Source of the DNA: Candidatus Melainabacteria bacterium
GTDB taxonomy: Bacteria > Cyanobacteriota > Vampirovibrionia > Obscuribacterales > Obscuribacteraceae
DNA: 64,000 nucleotides
Assembly: GCA_016212515.1 (NCBI GenBank)
Contig: JACRFZ010000122.1
Coordinates: forward strand, 25,228-89,227
Reading direction: 5' to 3'
The stretch's first letter is position 1. Each line of letters starts with the position of its first letter. The position numbers and the translations under genes are program-made. The notes below the pieces were generated by a model, which saw only the letters and a list, made by a program, of their open reading frames with translations, made no database searches and was not told where the DNA came from. Positions 51,459 to 60,858 of this stretch are shown here, piece after piece.

Positions 51459-53945
51459 TCATTCCGCAGTAGTTTCAGGCTTGGCCAGGGCTTCCCGCAG
51501 GTCTAATTTTAGCTTATCCGCCACGCCGCCTTCAGCCGGGTCGACATCCACCAGCACCGAGCCGCCATGTTCCAGTTTGCCGAAAAGCACTTCTTCCGCC
51601 AGCGGCTCGCTCACTTTCTCTTTGATAAGCCGGGCCATGGGGCGCGCGCCGTACATACGGTCATAACCGTGTTCCGCCAGCCACTCTCTGGCGGCAGGAG
51701 TAACAGTAATTTGCACACTGCGCTCCAAAAGTCGTTCTTTCACTTCGCCCACAAACTTGTCTACCACAAGCAGAATATTGGCAAAAGTAAGAGGATTGAA
51801 GGGAATCCAGGCATCGAGCCTGTTACGGAACTCCGGCGAGAAAGTGCGCTCAATGGCACCGCGTCCCTTACCAAGGCCGAAGCCATAGCTGCCCGATGAA
51901 GAAGCAGATTTGTCCTGCTCCCTTTCTCTTCTTGCTTTTTCCGCTTCCTGAGCCAGATGTTCGGATAGGCTGCCTTTGCCGGAAGCGGCCTGGAAGCCGA
52001 TAGTATCACCCATCATGTCACGGGCACCGGCATTGGTGCTCATAATGAGAATGACATTGCGAAAGTCGGCTTTTTTACCGTTATTGTCCGTAAGGGAGCC
52101 GTGATCCATAACCTGCAACAAGATATTGAAGACTTCCGGATGAGCCTTCTCGATCTCATCCATCAAGACCACGCAGTGCGGAGTCTTACCAACGGCATCG
52201 GTAAGTAAGCCGCCCTGGTCGAAGCCAATATAGCCGGGAGGAGCACCGATGAGACGCGAGACAGTGTGCTTTTCCATATACTCGCTCATATCGAAGCGCA
52301 AGAAATTGACACCCATAATTCTGGCCAACTGCTTGGCTAATTCGGTCTTGCCCACGCCGGTCGGTCCGGAACAGAGGAAGGAGCCGATCGGCTTATCGGG
52401 ATGACCAAGTCCGGCTCGGGCGAGCTTAAGGGCCTTGACCATGGTTTCGATGGCATGGTCTTGCCCAAAGATAACCTGTTTCAGCTCTTTCTCCAGATTC
52501 TGCAGGCGATCTTTGTCGGAGCCGGAAACCGTGCGAGGCGGAATTTTAGCCATGGATGCCACGGTTAATTCCACATCCTGGGGAGTCACCTCCGCCTTGG
52601 CCGTCGAATCCGGCGCCACCTCCGCCTGTTCGGCTTCCACCTTCAACTTGACCAGGGCACCGGCTTCGTCCATAACATCAACGGCCTTGTCGGGCAAGAA
52701 CCGGTCGTTTATATGCCGAGAGGAAAGCTCAGCCGCCGCTTCCAGGGTCACATCCGGATAATGAACACCATGGTAGTTTTCGTAGTGGGGCTTCAAGCCC
52801 TGCAAGATCTTGATAGTGTCGGAAACGCTGGGCTCCAGCACATCAATTTTCTGAAAGCGCCGAGCCAATCCTTTATCTTTCTCGAAGGAAGCCTTGTACT
52901 CATTGTGGGTGGTGGAACCAATACAACGTAATTCTCCGGAAGCCAGGGCCGGCTTCAAGATATTGGAAGCATCCATGGCGCCGCCTTCCACGGCTCCGGC
53001 CCGCACGATAGTGTGAATTTCGTCGATAAAGACAATGGAACCCGGCAAGGCCTTCAGTTCTTTGATCACCGCTTTCAGGCGGTCTTCAAAATCGCCCCGG
53101 TAACGGGCACCGGCCACAAGGGCACCCATATCAAGGGCATACACATGCGAAGCCTTGAGCGCTTTCGGCACCTCCCCGCGAGCAATCTTGAGAGCCAACC
53201 CCTCGGCGATGGCTGTCTTGCCCACGCCGGGCTCACCCACATAAACGGGATTATTCTTGCGTCGCCGGCAAAGCACCTGCACAGTGCGGGCCACTTCCGC
53301 TTCTCGACCAATAAGGGGGTCGATGCGGTTGGCTTTCGCCTGCTCCAAAAGGTCTATACAAAACTCCTCAAGAGCGCTCACTTTGCGCCTCTCGGCGCCA
53401 GGCTCGGTAAGACCGCCGGCATCTATATCGATTCCGTCCGTCCCCACCCCGTCCCGTGCACTGCCGGCGCCGTACTTGCCGACTCCGTGAGAAATAAAAT
53501 TGAGCACGTCCAGACGACTGACACCCTCTTGCTCAAGCAGGTAGACGGCATGGGAGCGCCTCTCATAAAACATGGCCGCCAGTACCGCGCCACTATCGAT
53601 GGAGGAACGCTGAGCCGAAAATGCCTGCATGGCCGCTCTCTCCAGCACTCGTTCGAAGGCGCCGGTAATCTGCGGCGTCAAATCGCCGACCGCCTCGCCG
53701 CCGCCAAAATCTTCCGCTTCCGGGCTGAAGCCCTCAGGAATCCGCTCGACGTTCTGGTCCAGATAAGACTCCAACTGCCTGGCCAGGTAGCCGGGGTCTG
53801 CCCCGCAAGCCGTCAAAACCTCGGCAGCCGTCTTCTCCCTGGTCATGGCCAGAAGCACATGCTCTAGAGTGACAAACTCATGCCTGCGCTTTTGAGCGTC
53901 CAGGCTGGCAAGAGAGATAGTATTCTGCAATTCACGACTGAGCAT
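51459..53945 (-). CDS. clpA: ClpA, ATPase subunit of the Clp protease
   Basis: 828 residues with the N-terminal double Clp-N repeat (about 1-150) and two AAA+ modules. Walker A motifs are GEPGVGKT (237-244) and GPTGVGKT (527-534); Walker B-type segments are VFIDEIHTI and VVLMDEIEKAHP. It unfolds substrates and feeds them to ClpP, with ClpS as adaptor. clpS lies just upstream on the same strand. Longer than E. coli ClpA (758) because of insertions, including a poly-Ser/Gly region before residue 690. The ATG has no strong box. Confidence 0.93.
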   Translation of the reverse strand: MLSRELQNTISLASLDAQKRRHEFVTLEHVLLAMTREKTAAEVLTACGADPGYLARQLESYLDQNVERIPEGFSPEAEDFGGGEAVGDLTPQITGAFERVLERAAMQAFSAQRSSIDSGAVLAAMFYERRSHAVYLLEQEGVSRLDVLNFISHGVGKYGAGSARDGVGTDGIDIDAGGLTEPGAERRKVSALEEFCIDLLEQAKANRIDPLIGREAEVARTVQVLCRRRKNNPVYVGEPGVGKTAIAEGLALKIARGEVPKALKASHVYALDMGALVAGARYRGDFEDRLKAVIKELKALPGSIVFIDEIHTIVRAGAVEGGAMDASNILKPALASGELRCIGSTTHNEYKASFEKDKGLARRFQKIDVLEPSVSDTIKILQGLKPHYENYHGVHYPDVTLEAAAELSSRHINDRFLPDKAVDVMDEAGALVKLKVEAEQAEVAPDSTAKAEVTPQDVELTVASMAKIPPRTVSGSDKDRLQNLEKELKQVIFGQDHAIETMVKALKLARAGLGHPDKPIGSFLCSGPTGVGKTELAKQLARIMGVNFLRFDMSEYMEKHTVSRLIGAPPGYIGFDQGGLLTDAVGKTPHCVVLMDEIEKAHPEVFNILLQVMDHGSLTDNNGKKADFRNVILIMSTNAGARDMMGDTIGFQAASGKGSLSEHLAQEAEKARREREQDKSASSSGSYGFGLGKGRGAIERTFSPEFRNRLDAWIPFNPLTFANILLVVDKFVGEVKERLLERSVQITVTPAAREWLAEHGYDRMYGARPMARLIKEKVSEPLAEEVLFGKLEHGGSVLVDVDPAEGGVADKLKLDLREALAKPETTAE

Positions 53946-54007
53946 TTAATAACCGCGTTTCCATTTGAGCCCTGCTTTTCTAATCTATAAGTCTAACTCT
54001 CGGAGGT

Positions 54008-54337
54008 CTAATTCTCCGGCTCGATTGTCAGGCGCAGGGGGAATTCCCGTGCCCGGGCCAGCTTGGTTACCTTGTCTACCTTGGCTTCCGCAATTTCGTA
54101 GGGATACAGACCGGCCACACCGACGCCCTGCCTGTGAACGTTCATCATGATGCGCTCGGCCTCGGCCGGAGACTTGTAAAAGACATTTTTCAGCACATAA
54201 ACCACGAATTCCATAGTGGTGTAATCGTCATTGTGCAGCAAAACCTTGAACATTGGCGGCTTTTGCGGTTTAGTGCGGGTTTCCTCCAACACAGCCGTGC
54301 CGCTGCCTGTTTTGCGCCCTCTATCAAAATCGGCCAT
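54008..54337 (-). CDS. clpS: ClpS adaptor of ClpAP
   Basis: About 109 residues from ATG 54337 (AGGGAAGG box). The ClpS core is KVLLHNDDYTTMEFVVYVL ... AERIMMNVHRQGVGVAGLYP ... AEAKVDKVTKLARAREFPL. The HNDDYT motif and the Asp/His residues that bind N-degron side chains are present. ClpS delivers proteins with bulky N-terminal residues to ClpAP. First gene of the clpS-clpA-mscS group; 62 bases separate it from clpA. Confidence 0.95.
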   Translation of the reverse strand: MADFDRGRKTGSGTAVLEETRTKPQKPPMFKVLLHNDDYTTMEFVVYVLKNVFYKSPAEAERIMMNVHRQGVGVAGLYPYEIAEAKVDKVTKLARAREFPLRLTIEPEN

Positions 54338-54480
54338 GCCTTCCCTCATCCTCTCCGGGCTTATATTTTAACAATCTCCAGGGAGGTTACCCGGGCTGAC
54401 TTAAAAAGCGCAAAAAAAATTGCTGTTGTCACAGCGCCGACACGGAAATGTCATTATTCCGACACAGATGCTGTTGTAGA

Positions 54481-54585
54481 TTAGCTACGTCGAAAGGCAC
54501 TACGGCATTGCAAAGCTCGGTGCAACGCCCGTAAGTCATAAGTTAAGGAGAGACGTTGGTGGGAACGTCTCTCCTTAATGTTTTT
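54481..54585 (+). promoter_or_regulatory. Structured leader ending in intrinsic terminator, upstream of EamA gene
   Basis: TACGG (54501-54505) pairs with CCGTA (54529-54533), and inside it TTGCA (54508-54512) pairs with TGCAA (54521-54525) around AAGCTCGG. Downstream TTAAGGAGAGACGTT pairs with AACGTCTCTCCTTAA (54543-54578) around GGTGGG, followed by TGTTTTT: a strong intrinsic terminator. The order (folded RNA, terminator, transporter gene) is that of a transcription-attenuating riboswitch, but it could equally be a small RNA. I match it to no known class. Confidence 0.5.
54543..54585 (+). terminator. Intrinsic terminator (15-bp stem plus T-run)
   Basis: A perfect 15-bp stem with a six-base loop, followed by TGTTTTT. 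It lies 38 bases before the EamA start codon, so it can only end transcription upstream of that gene. Confidence 0.85.
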
Positions 54586-54622
54586 AACGGTAAAACTGGC
54601 TATTCAGTGCCATAATTGGCTC

Positions 54623-55564
54623 ATGGAAACCAGCGCGGAAACGGAAAACAGTCTCAAAGTAGCCAAACAAGGCAGCCCCACCACTTCGGTGTACACAGCA
54701 GTGCGCCTGGCCCTGGCCAGTTCCGCCATTTTCTCCCTCATGTTTGCCCTGATCAAGCTCCTGGGCAAAGCTTATCCGGCCGGCGAAATCCTCTTTTGCC
54801 GCAGTTTCTTTGCCCTTATTCCCCTTCTGCCGGCAATCATTGCCAACGGCGGCTTGAAAGTCTTTCAGACCGAAAGGCCCCTCATGCACCTGACCCGCTC
54901 CACCATGGGTCTGGTCTCGGCCTTTCTCTGCATTGAAGCACTCAAACTTTTGCCGCTTTCGGAAGCCACCAGCTTCTTTTACTCGGCGCCGCTAATCACC
55001 ACCGTCTTTTCCATCTTCTTGCTCAAAGAGACCATATCAGGTAAGAAGCTGGCCGCCGTCATGCTTGGTTTCGGGGGTGTGCTTTACATGCTGCAACCCC
55101 ATGTCAACCACAGTTTGAGCGGCGCACTCATAGCGCTCGGTTCAGCCCTGGGTGCCGGTTTCGTGGCCATTGAGCTGAGGCGCATGAGCGAAACGGAAAA
55201 AAGCATCACTATCGTTTCTTATTTCATGACCGCCTGCACCCTGGCCGGTCTTCTCACCATGCCCTTTCAGTTCACCATGCCGGGGCCTACCGATGCCGCC
55301 ATTCTCATCGGCATTGGTATCACCGGCGGTATTGCTCAAATCTTCATGACGGAAGCCTACAAACATGCCCCTGCTTCCACCGTAGCCCCCCTCAACTATA
55401 GCTCGCTCATCTGGGCAAGCGGCTTCGATGCTCTTATATTTGCCAAAATCCCCACACTAACTACTGTGCTGGGAGCCTTGCTGGTGACTGCTTCCGGCAT
55501 CTTCGTCATCAAAGCAGACCCGCTGCCGAAGCCGGAGACGAGAAAGGCTGAACTGGCGGACTGA
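54623..55564 (+). CDS. EamA/DMT-family transporter
   Basis: About 313 residues from ATG 54623; an ATG at 54578 lies in the terminator and was rejected. Ten transmembrane helices in two EamA repeats are seen, with LLKETISGKKLAAVMLGFGG ending the first half and YSSLIWASGFDALIFAKIPT in the second. DMT proteins export amino acids, nucleosides or other small metabolites. The preceding hairpin/terminator leader suggests that expression responds to a ligand. Substrate is unknown. Confidence 0.8.
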   Translation: METSAETENSLKVAKQGSPTTSVYTAVRLALASSAIFSLMFALIKLLGKAYPAGEILFCRSFFALIPLLPAIIANGGLKVFQTERPLMHLTRSTMGLVSAFLCIEALKLLPLSEATSFFYSAPLITTVFSIFLLKETISGKKLAAVMLGFGGVLYMLQPHVNHSLSGALIALGSALGAGFVAIELRRMSETEKSITIVSYFMTACTLAGLLTMPFQFTMPGPTDAAILIGIGITGGIAQIFMTEAYKHAPASTVAPLNYSSLIWASGFDALIFAKIPTLTTVLGALLVTASGIFVIKADPLPKPETRKAELAD

Positions 55565-55610
55565 AGACCAGGGTGTAAAATTGTTAGTACACCCTCAGGA
55601 GGGCCGCCCC

Positions 55611-56519
55611 GTGCCCATCCGAAACACGCTAAGCGTCGCGCTTCTCATCCTTCTTCAAGCTACGTTTTCGCCAGTGGCACAGGCTGCCGACTCTTCCGAG
55701 CGACTGGTGGCAAAGGCAGATTTCCTGATGTCGCGCGGACATTATGCAGAGGCCCGGCAGATCCTCAAAAGCGTTCTGGCCGGCACCCCTAAGAATACTC
55801 ATGTGCTGTGCCTTCTGGGTAGCACCTATCTAAATGCGGACGACAATTCACAGGCACTGAGCCGCGGCTTTCCCGTAGCCATCAAGTATTATCGGCAAGC
55901 AGCCGCCTTAGACCCGGAATGTGGTGAAGCATACAGACACCTGGCCGATTGCGCCAACATTAACGGCGATTATCCGGAAGCGCTCAAGATGGCCACAAAG
56001 GCCATTCAGGCCAAGCAACCAGCACCTACTGCCTACCGCGAAAGAGCGGTGGCTCTGACCAGCCTGAACCGCCATAAAGAAGCCCTGGTCGACATTGAGC
56101 AACTGATTAAGTACGAGCCTAACAAGCTGGAAGTACTGCTCATGAAGGGCTCGGTGCTGGAAAATCAGGGCAACTACAAAGAGGCGCTGTCCGTCTACAG
56201 GCAGGCAGAAAAAATCAAGAACGACGACGGTATCAAGTACCGTCAAATTCAGTGCCTGAGCAAGAGCGGACAGAAGAAGGAAGCCATTGCCATGCTCGAT
56301 CAGATGCTGGCGGCCCATCCCAACGACGATGCCGCCCTGCACAAAAGAGCAAAGATGAAAGCGCAAGCCGGAGACACGAAAGGCGCCATAGACGACTACA
56401 CAAAAGCCATCAAGAGCCTCTCCACTGCCACCTTGCTCATCGAGCGAGCCAACCTGTACGACAAACTGGGACAGAAAGATCTGGCCCGGCGCGACCGTCA
56501 ACAAGCTGAGCGCGACTGA
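55611..56519 (+). CDS. Exported TPR protein
   Basis: About 302 residues from GTG 55611, with AGGAGG eight bases upstream; a TTG at 55581 lacks such a box. Signal peptide LSVALLILLQATFSPVAQAA, then seven or so TPR units (AKADFLMSRGHYAEARQILK, AYRHLADCANINGDYPEALK, VLLMKGSVLENQGNYKEALS and others). Probably periplasmic, in protein-complex assembly. No neighbour clarifies its partner. Confidence 0.75.
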   Translation: MPIRNTLSVALLILLQATFSPVAQAADSSERLVAKADFLMSRGHYAEARQILKSVLAGTPKNTHVLCLLGSTYLNADDNSQALSRGFPVAIKYYRQAAALDPECGEAYRHLADCANINGDYPEALKMATKAIQAKQPAPTAYRERAVALTSLNRHKEALVDIEQLIKYEPNKLEVLLMKGSVLENQGNYKEALSVYRQAEKIKNDDGIKYRQIQCLSKSGQKKEAIAMLDQMLAAHPNDDAALHKRAKMKAQAGDTKGAIDDYTKAIKSLSTATLLIERANLYDKLGQKDLARRDRQQAERD

Positions 56520-56643
56520 AGCGGAAATTCCCATGGGGCGGCGGTTTCCCGCCGTCCTTTTTCACGAGAGTCTCACGCCCTCAACCCTAAGCTGCCCCAA
56601 GAGTCTGCAAGGTGGACAGCCAAACAGTTTAAGAGGGAGAACT

Positions 56644-56910
56644 ATGATAATTAGAGATACACAAAGCACACCGGAACCAACCCATCGAAACGAGGTCAAT
56701 CCACAGGCTGGAGACGGGAAAGATGGGGCGGCGGTGGAAACCTGCCACCACTTACAGGAGCGTCTCCTGGGCTTTACCGACCCCACCAGAAATCATGGCA
56801 TCAATGCTCTAATTGACCAGATGCTGACCGCTGAAGAGTATGACGCCAAATGTGTGACCCTGGGATTTCCATCCAGTCAGGAGCTTCTTGAGGATAAAAA
56901 GGGGCAATAA
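56644..56910 (+). CDS. Small hypothetical protein
   Basis: 88 residues from ATG 56644 (GAGGGAGA box seven bases upstream); a longer in-frame start at 56533 covers an unlikely Pro/Ser-rich lead. The first third is polar and disordered; the rest is helical with two Cys (ETCHHLQERL, AKCVTLGF). No family recognised. Adjacent to the methyltransferase gene (36 bp). Confidence 0.5.
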   Translation: MIIRDTQSTPEPTHRNEVNPQAGDGKDGAAVETCHHLQERLLGFTDPTRNHGINALIDQMLTAEEYDAKCVTLGFPSSQELLEDKKGQ

Positions 56911-56946
56911 GCTAAAATAGCCCTACTGGAATCGGCAGGGTGGAAA

Positions 56947-57606
56947 ATGGCGGCAAGCGGTAAGGGTGACCAGCCTGAACTGGACCCACAAAAGCATTGG
57001 GACAGGGTCTACACGACTAAGCCGGTGGACGGCGTCAGCTGGTTTCGCCCACATCTGGAGCGCTCGCTAACCCTTATCGAGCGCGCCGACCCGCACCATA
57101 GTGCCTCAATAATCGATATCGGCGGCGGGCATTCCACCCTCATAGACGACCTGGTCAAAAGCGGTCGCACAGATCTGACAGTGCTGGACATATCTCAAGC
57201 AGCCCTGGATGTGGCAAGAACGAGGGTGGAACAGGAAAGCAACTGCCCATCAATCAATTGGCTGAGAGCCGACATCACAAAGGTGGAGCTTCCACCCTCT
57301 CGATTTGACATCTGGCATGACCGAGCTGTCTTTCACTTTCTGACGGCAGATCAAGATCGAAAGGCCTATGTCAGACAGGCTCTGCATGCCGTCAAACCCG
57401 GCGGTCATGTCATAGTAGCCACCTTCGGCCCTGATGGTCCGAAGCAATGTTCCGGCTTGAACGTGGTCAACTATGACAGTCAATCCCTGCATGATCAGTT
57501 CGGGGTCAAGTTCAAGCTGGTGCAAGCCGACACGGAACTGCACGGCACGCCTTTCGGCACCACTCAACAATTTCTCTATTGCTTCTGCAAAGTCAGCTCG
57601 GTCTGA
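56947..57606 (+). CDS. Class I SAM-dependent methyltransferase (HWDxxY-type)
   Basis: 219 residues. It starts with QKHWDRVYTTKPVDGVSWFR, the family entry block. SAM motif I is IIDIGGGHSTLIDDL (Gly-rich), then VLDISQAALDVAR. FDIWHDRAVFHFL is the conserved D.WHDRAVFHF segment of this family, followed by LHAVKPGGHVIVATFGPDGP. Substrate is unknown; members are often described as methyltransferase_25 or trans-aconitate-type. All motifs look intact. Confidence 0.85.
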   Translation: MAASGKGDQPELDPQKHWDRVYTTKPVDGVSWFRPHLERSLTLIERADPHHSASIIDIGGGHSTLIDDLVKSGRTDLTVLDISQAALDVARTRVEQESNCPSINWLRADITKVELPPSRFDIWHDRAVFHFLTADQDRKAYVRQALHAVKPGGHVIVATFGPDGPKQCSGLNVVNYDSQSLHDQFGVKFKLVQADTELHGTPFGTTQQFLYCFCKVSSV

Positions 57607-57710
57607 TAAGGATAGCGGCGAGATCCCGGGAGTTTCACGATTTTTTCATTAGCTGAGCCCTACTCTCCAGAAGTTGGGCTAATTCAAATTTCGAATTCTC
57701 GGAGCTTACT

Positions 57711-58811
57711 ATGTCCGCCAGAGGCACCCATCCAGCGAACGAATCGACTGCCGCTACCGCTCAAGATAGCAACCTTGAGTCGCGCTTACACTTGAGTAAA
57801 GACACCCAGCCTGCCTTCAATAGTCTTGAGCTTTATCGGGGCTTCAGTGATTTGCCAAAGCCCACAGACCAGGGCTCCGCCAATCTGCCCCGAGTAGATG
57901 TTATGGACACAGGCAGCGCTTTGAAGAGAGAGACAATCATCCTGGCTCAGGCACAGGAACGCGGAAACAGCAAGGATTTTCAGGGAGACCGGCCCAATCA
58001 AACGAAGCCGGAAGGGGAGGCTCCGGCCAGAGCCTGGGAGATGAATCTAAAGCATAACTCCGACCGGCACGGACACCCCGATGCCTTAGTCTATCTGCCC
58101 CGGGGCTTTGACCCCGGCAAGCCGGTCAATCTAATGATCTACAACCACGGCTGGAACACCACCGCCGGGAAATCTTACAGAGACGCCAAACTGGGCGAAC
58201 AGATGGCCGGTGCGCCGCCCAATACCGTTCTGATCGTGCCGGAATGGCAACAATCGCCAGGGGCTGAAAGCGGCAGACAAGGGAATTTGAGCAAGCCGGG
58301 CATGTATGCAGGCATGCTGCAAGAAATATTGGACAAGACACCGGGGCTACAGGGCAAGAAACTAAAAGACATAGAGAACATCGGCATAATCTCCCATTCC
58401 GCCGGCTACAATCCCACCGAGAAAATGCTGGCCGATGGCACCCTGGGACCGAAAGTAAAAAGTCTCACCTTGCTGGACTCAGCCTATAACCCCGCCGGCA
58501 TGGAAGGCTGGCTCAGGACTAATGCAACGGCCCTGGCCCGGGGAGAAAAGCGCTTCACCAACATCTATCACGGTACCAGTGGAGAAAGTCAGAGGCAGCT
58601 TAAAACCATCAAACAAATACTGGGAGAACGGAGTCTCCCTCAGGAGGGTCTACTGGTAGACCAGGGAAATGCTAATAGACCTCTACAGCCGGAGCAAATG
58701 GCTAATAAATCCATAGTTTTCAAACGCAGCGATGTGACGGACGGCAAGCAGGGACCCCACGGCAGCATGCCCGGCCTATATGTGAAAACCATAGCCTCTT
58801 CGCTTCGATAG
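57711..58811 (+). CDS. Alpha/beta-hydrolase-like protein with long disordered N-terminus
   Basis: 366 residues. The first 110 are polar and low-complexity without a classic signal peptide. The hydrolase-like part has NLMIYNHGWN (oxyanion HG), IIPEW-type strand LIVPEWQQSP, the nucleophile elbow IISHSAGYN (S-H-S-A-G), LTLLDSAYNP and a late GPHGSMP His. The order Ser-Asp-His fits a serine hydrolase, possibly a lipase or peptidase. Start context is good. It precedes the kinase gene by 82 bp, and both may be regulated together. Confidence 0.6.
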   Translation: MSARGTHPANESTAATAQDSNLESRLHLSKDTQPAFNSLELYRGFSDLPKPTDQGSANLPRVDVMDTGSALKRETIILAQAQERGNSKDFQGDRPNQTKPEGEAPARAWEMNLKHNSDRHGHPDALVYLPRGFDPGKPVNLMIYNHGWNTTAGKSYRDAKLGEQMAGAPPNTVLIVPEWQQSPGAESGRQGNLSKPGMYAGMLQEILDKTPGLQGKKLKDIENIGIISHSAGYNPTEKMLADGTLGPKVKSLTLLDSAYNPAGMEGWLRTNATALARGEKRFTNIYHGTSGESQRQLKTIKQILGERSLPQEGLLVDQGNANRPLQPEQMANKSIVFKRSDVTDGKQGPHGSMPGLYVKTIASSLR

Positions 58812-58893
58812 GAAAGGACGCTTGCGTGGAATATCCAGGGCAGCTATAAATAGCTGTTAACTGTTGGTTATTAGATGAGCGCCTCGGTGAAGC

Positions 58894-60852
58894 TTGAAAA
58901 TCTGCCCCACCTGTCTTACTAACTTCGCTGACGATATCAGCAAATGTCCCAAAGACGACGCTGACCTGATTCTGGATGAGAACCAGCACAAAAGTACCCT
59001 CGGTCCCGGTCATATATTCGCCGGACAGTACGAAATCTTGTCGATTTTGGGCAAAGGCGGCATGAGCGTTGTCTACCGGGCCCGCCATCGCCTCATGGAT
59101 CGCATTGTCGCCATCAAAGTTTTGCAGGGCGATGCGGAAGCCATCGCCATCGAGCGCTTTAAACAGGAAGCCAAATCAGCCAGCCTCCTCAATCATCCAA
59201 ATATTATCAGCATCTACGACTTCGGCATCTTTGGCGAACAGGCCTATCTGGTCATGGACTGCCTGGAGGGCAAGACCCTGGCCGATGTGCTTGAAACGGA
59301 AGGTCATTTGAACGCCGACCGGGCCGTGCGACTTTTCCGGCAGGCCTGCCTGGCTCTGGAAAACGCCCACAAACACGGCGTCATTCACCGGGACTTGAAG
59401 CCCAGCAACATCTGCCTGGTTCCGGACGAAAACGGTCATGAACACTTGAAGATAGTCGATTTCGGCATCGCCAAACTGATGAATAAAACCGGTTTGCAGC
59501 AACTGCAGTTGACTCAGACCGGTGAAGTCTTCGGCTCGCCGCTCTATATGAGCCCGGAGCAGTGCACCGGCAAAAGCCTGGACAACCGCTCGGACATCTA
59601 TTCCCTGGGATGCCTCATGTACGAAAGCCTGACAGGCAAGCCGCCCATTGTGGGCAGCACCGCCTATGAAACCATGGCTCTGCATGTCTCAGGCAAGCCC
59701 GAGCCCTTCAGCAAAGCAGCCCCGGAACTGAAGATCGACCCCAGTATTGAAGCCCTGGTCTTTCGCTGTCTGGAAAAGCGCCCCATAGACAGGTACCAGT
59801 CGGCCGCAGAAATACTTTCCGATCTGCCGACCATTTTGCCTGAATCAGGCTCAATGAAAATAAAGCAAGTGGAGCACCCTACCAAGCAAAAGCGAGAGAT
59901 GAAGCGCCTTCGCTATGCCTTCTGGACGCTCTTTGTGCTTTTGGCAGCCGTACTTTCCTACATGATTGTCGATGACGGCGCCGACAATGATAAAGGCACA
60001 GTGCTGGAAAAGACCATCTGGAACGCCGAAACCACAATGGCCCAGACATGCATGGATTGGCACTGGTATGAACTTTCCCGCGCCATACTACAGCACACGG
60101 AGCACACGGCCACAACCAAGTTCAGCAACAGAGCAAGACTGCTCACCTGTCTCAATCTTGAATACAATCTCTACAAGAAAGCACGCATGTTCGAAGACCT
60201 GGAGCGAGTTAGTGATCTCATTGCCCTCACCCATGAAGAAATCATAGTAAATATGTGCGACAGATTGGAAAAGGATCTGGACGAACTGGAAGCGGGCGAC
60301 AGTAATGCCACAAGTAGCGTCAACCGTGTGATTGCCCCCTATGTAATCGACCGGCTCAGACATGCCGTGAACGGTCTGGCCAGCCAGTCAAAAGACCAGA
60401 GAGCGGAAGTAATATTGCTGCGCGCCAAGCAGATAATGAGTGACTTACTGGGCAAGCAAGACGCTCTGGTGGCCGACTTGAACGTCATGCTGGCCGAATG
60501 CTACCACCGGCAGGAACGGCAAAACAAGGTGCGCCCCCTGCTGCAAGAAGCACTAAAAATCTACGAAGGGGCGGCCCGCTCCGATGAGCGAAAACGAACC
60601 ATGGCCCTGGTGGATCTGGGACAGTTGGACCGCGACGAAGGGAATTTCGACCAGGCTAAAGTTGAATTGGAAAAGGCTATAAAATCCGCCGAGAATCTGC
60701 CCAAGAAAGACCTCGACTTACTGAGCAGAAGCCTCAATAGTTACGGCAGCTTGTTAATTCGCATGGGTAAGCCGGCAGAGGCAGAAACCTATTTCAAAAG
60801 GGCGCAAGAGCTGGCACCTCTGGTGAAGGCTAATATAGAGCACCGCCCTTAA
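58894..60852 (+). CDS. Ser/Thr protein kinase with N-terminal zinc ribbon, TM helix and TPR tail
   Basis: 652 residues. A short zinc-ribbon-like start (CPTCLTNFADDISKCPKDD; three Cys at 4, 7, 18). Kinase domain about 46-310: ATP loop GKGGMSVVYRA, Lys 75 (VAIKVL), catalytic HRD with Asp 167 and DFG Asp 189, all intact. A transmembrane helix lies at about 341-358; the following 300 residues are TPR-like (LQEALKIYEGAARSDERKRT, SLNSYGSLLIRMGKPAEAET). The start is TTG. This architecture is common in the presumed lineage. Substrates unknown. Confidence 0.85.
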   Translation: MKICPTCLTNFADDISKCPKDDADLILDENQHKSTLGPGHIFAGQYEILSILGKGGMSVVYRARHRLMDRIVAIKVLQGDAEAIAIERFKQEAKSASLLNHPNIISIYDFGIFGEQAYLVMDCLEGKTLADVLETEGHLNADRAVRLFRQACLALENAHKHGVIHRDLKPSNICLVPDENGHEHLKIVDFGIAKLMNKTGLQQLQLTQTGEVFGSPLYMSPEQCTGKSLDNRSDIYSLGCLMYESLTGKPPIVGSTAYETMALHVSGKPEPFSKAAPELKIDPSIEALVFRCLEKRPIDRYQSAAEILSDLPTILPESGSMKIKQVEHPTKQKREMKRLRYAFWTLFVLLAAVLSYMIVDDGADNDKGTVLEKTIWNAETTMAQTCMDWHWYELSRAILQHTEHTATTKFSNRARLLTCLNLEYNLYKKARMFEDLERVSDLIALTHEEIIVNMCDRLEKDLDELEAGDSNATSSVNRVIAPYVIDRLRHAVNGLASQSKDQRAEVILLRAKQIMSDLLGKQDALVADLNVMLAECYHRQERQNKVRPLLQEALKIYEGAARSDERKRTMALVDLGQLDRDEGNFDQAKVELEKAIKSAENLPKKDLDLLSRSLNSYGSLLIRMGKPAEAETYFKRAQELAPLVKANIEHRP

Positions 60853-60858
60853 TTCAGT

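Noticed and set aside
50600..54337. clpS-clpA-mscS as a novel system
   Set aside because: clpS-clpA is a standard pair; mscS next to it is probably incidental.
54578..54622. ATG 54578 as start of the EamA gene
   Set aside because: It is part of the terminator stem and T-run; the next in-frame ATG (54623) gives the normal family start.
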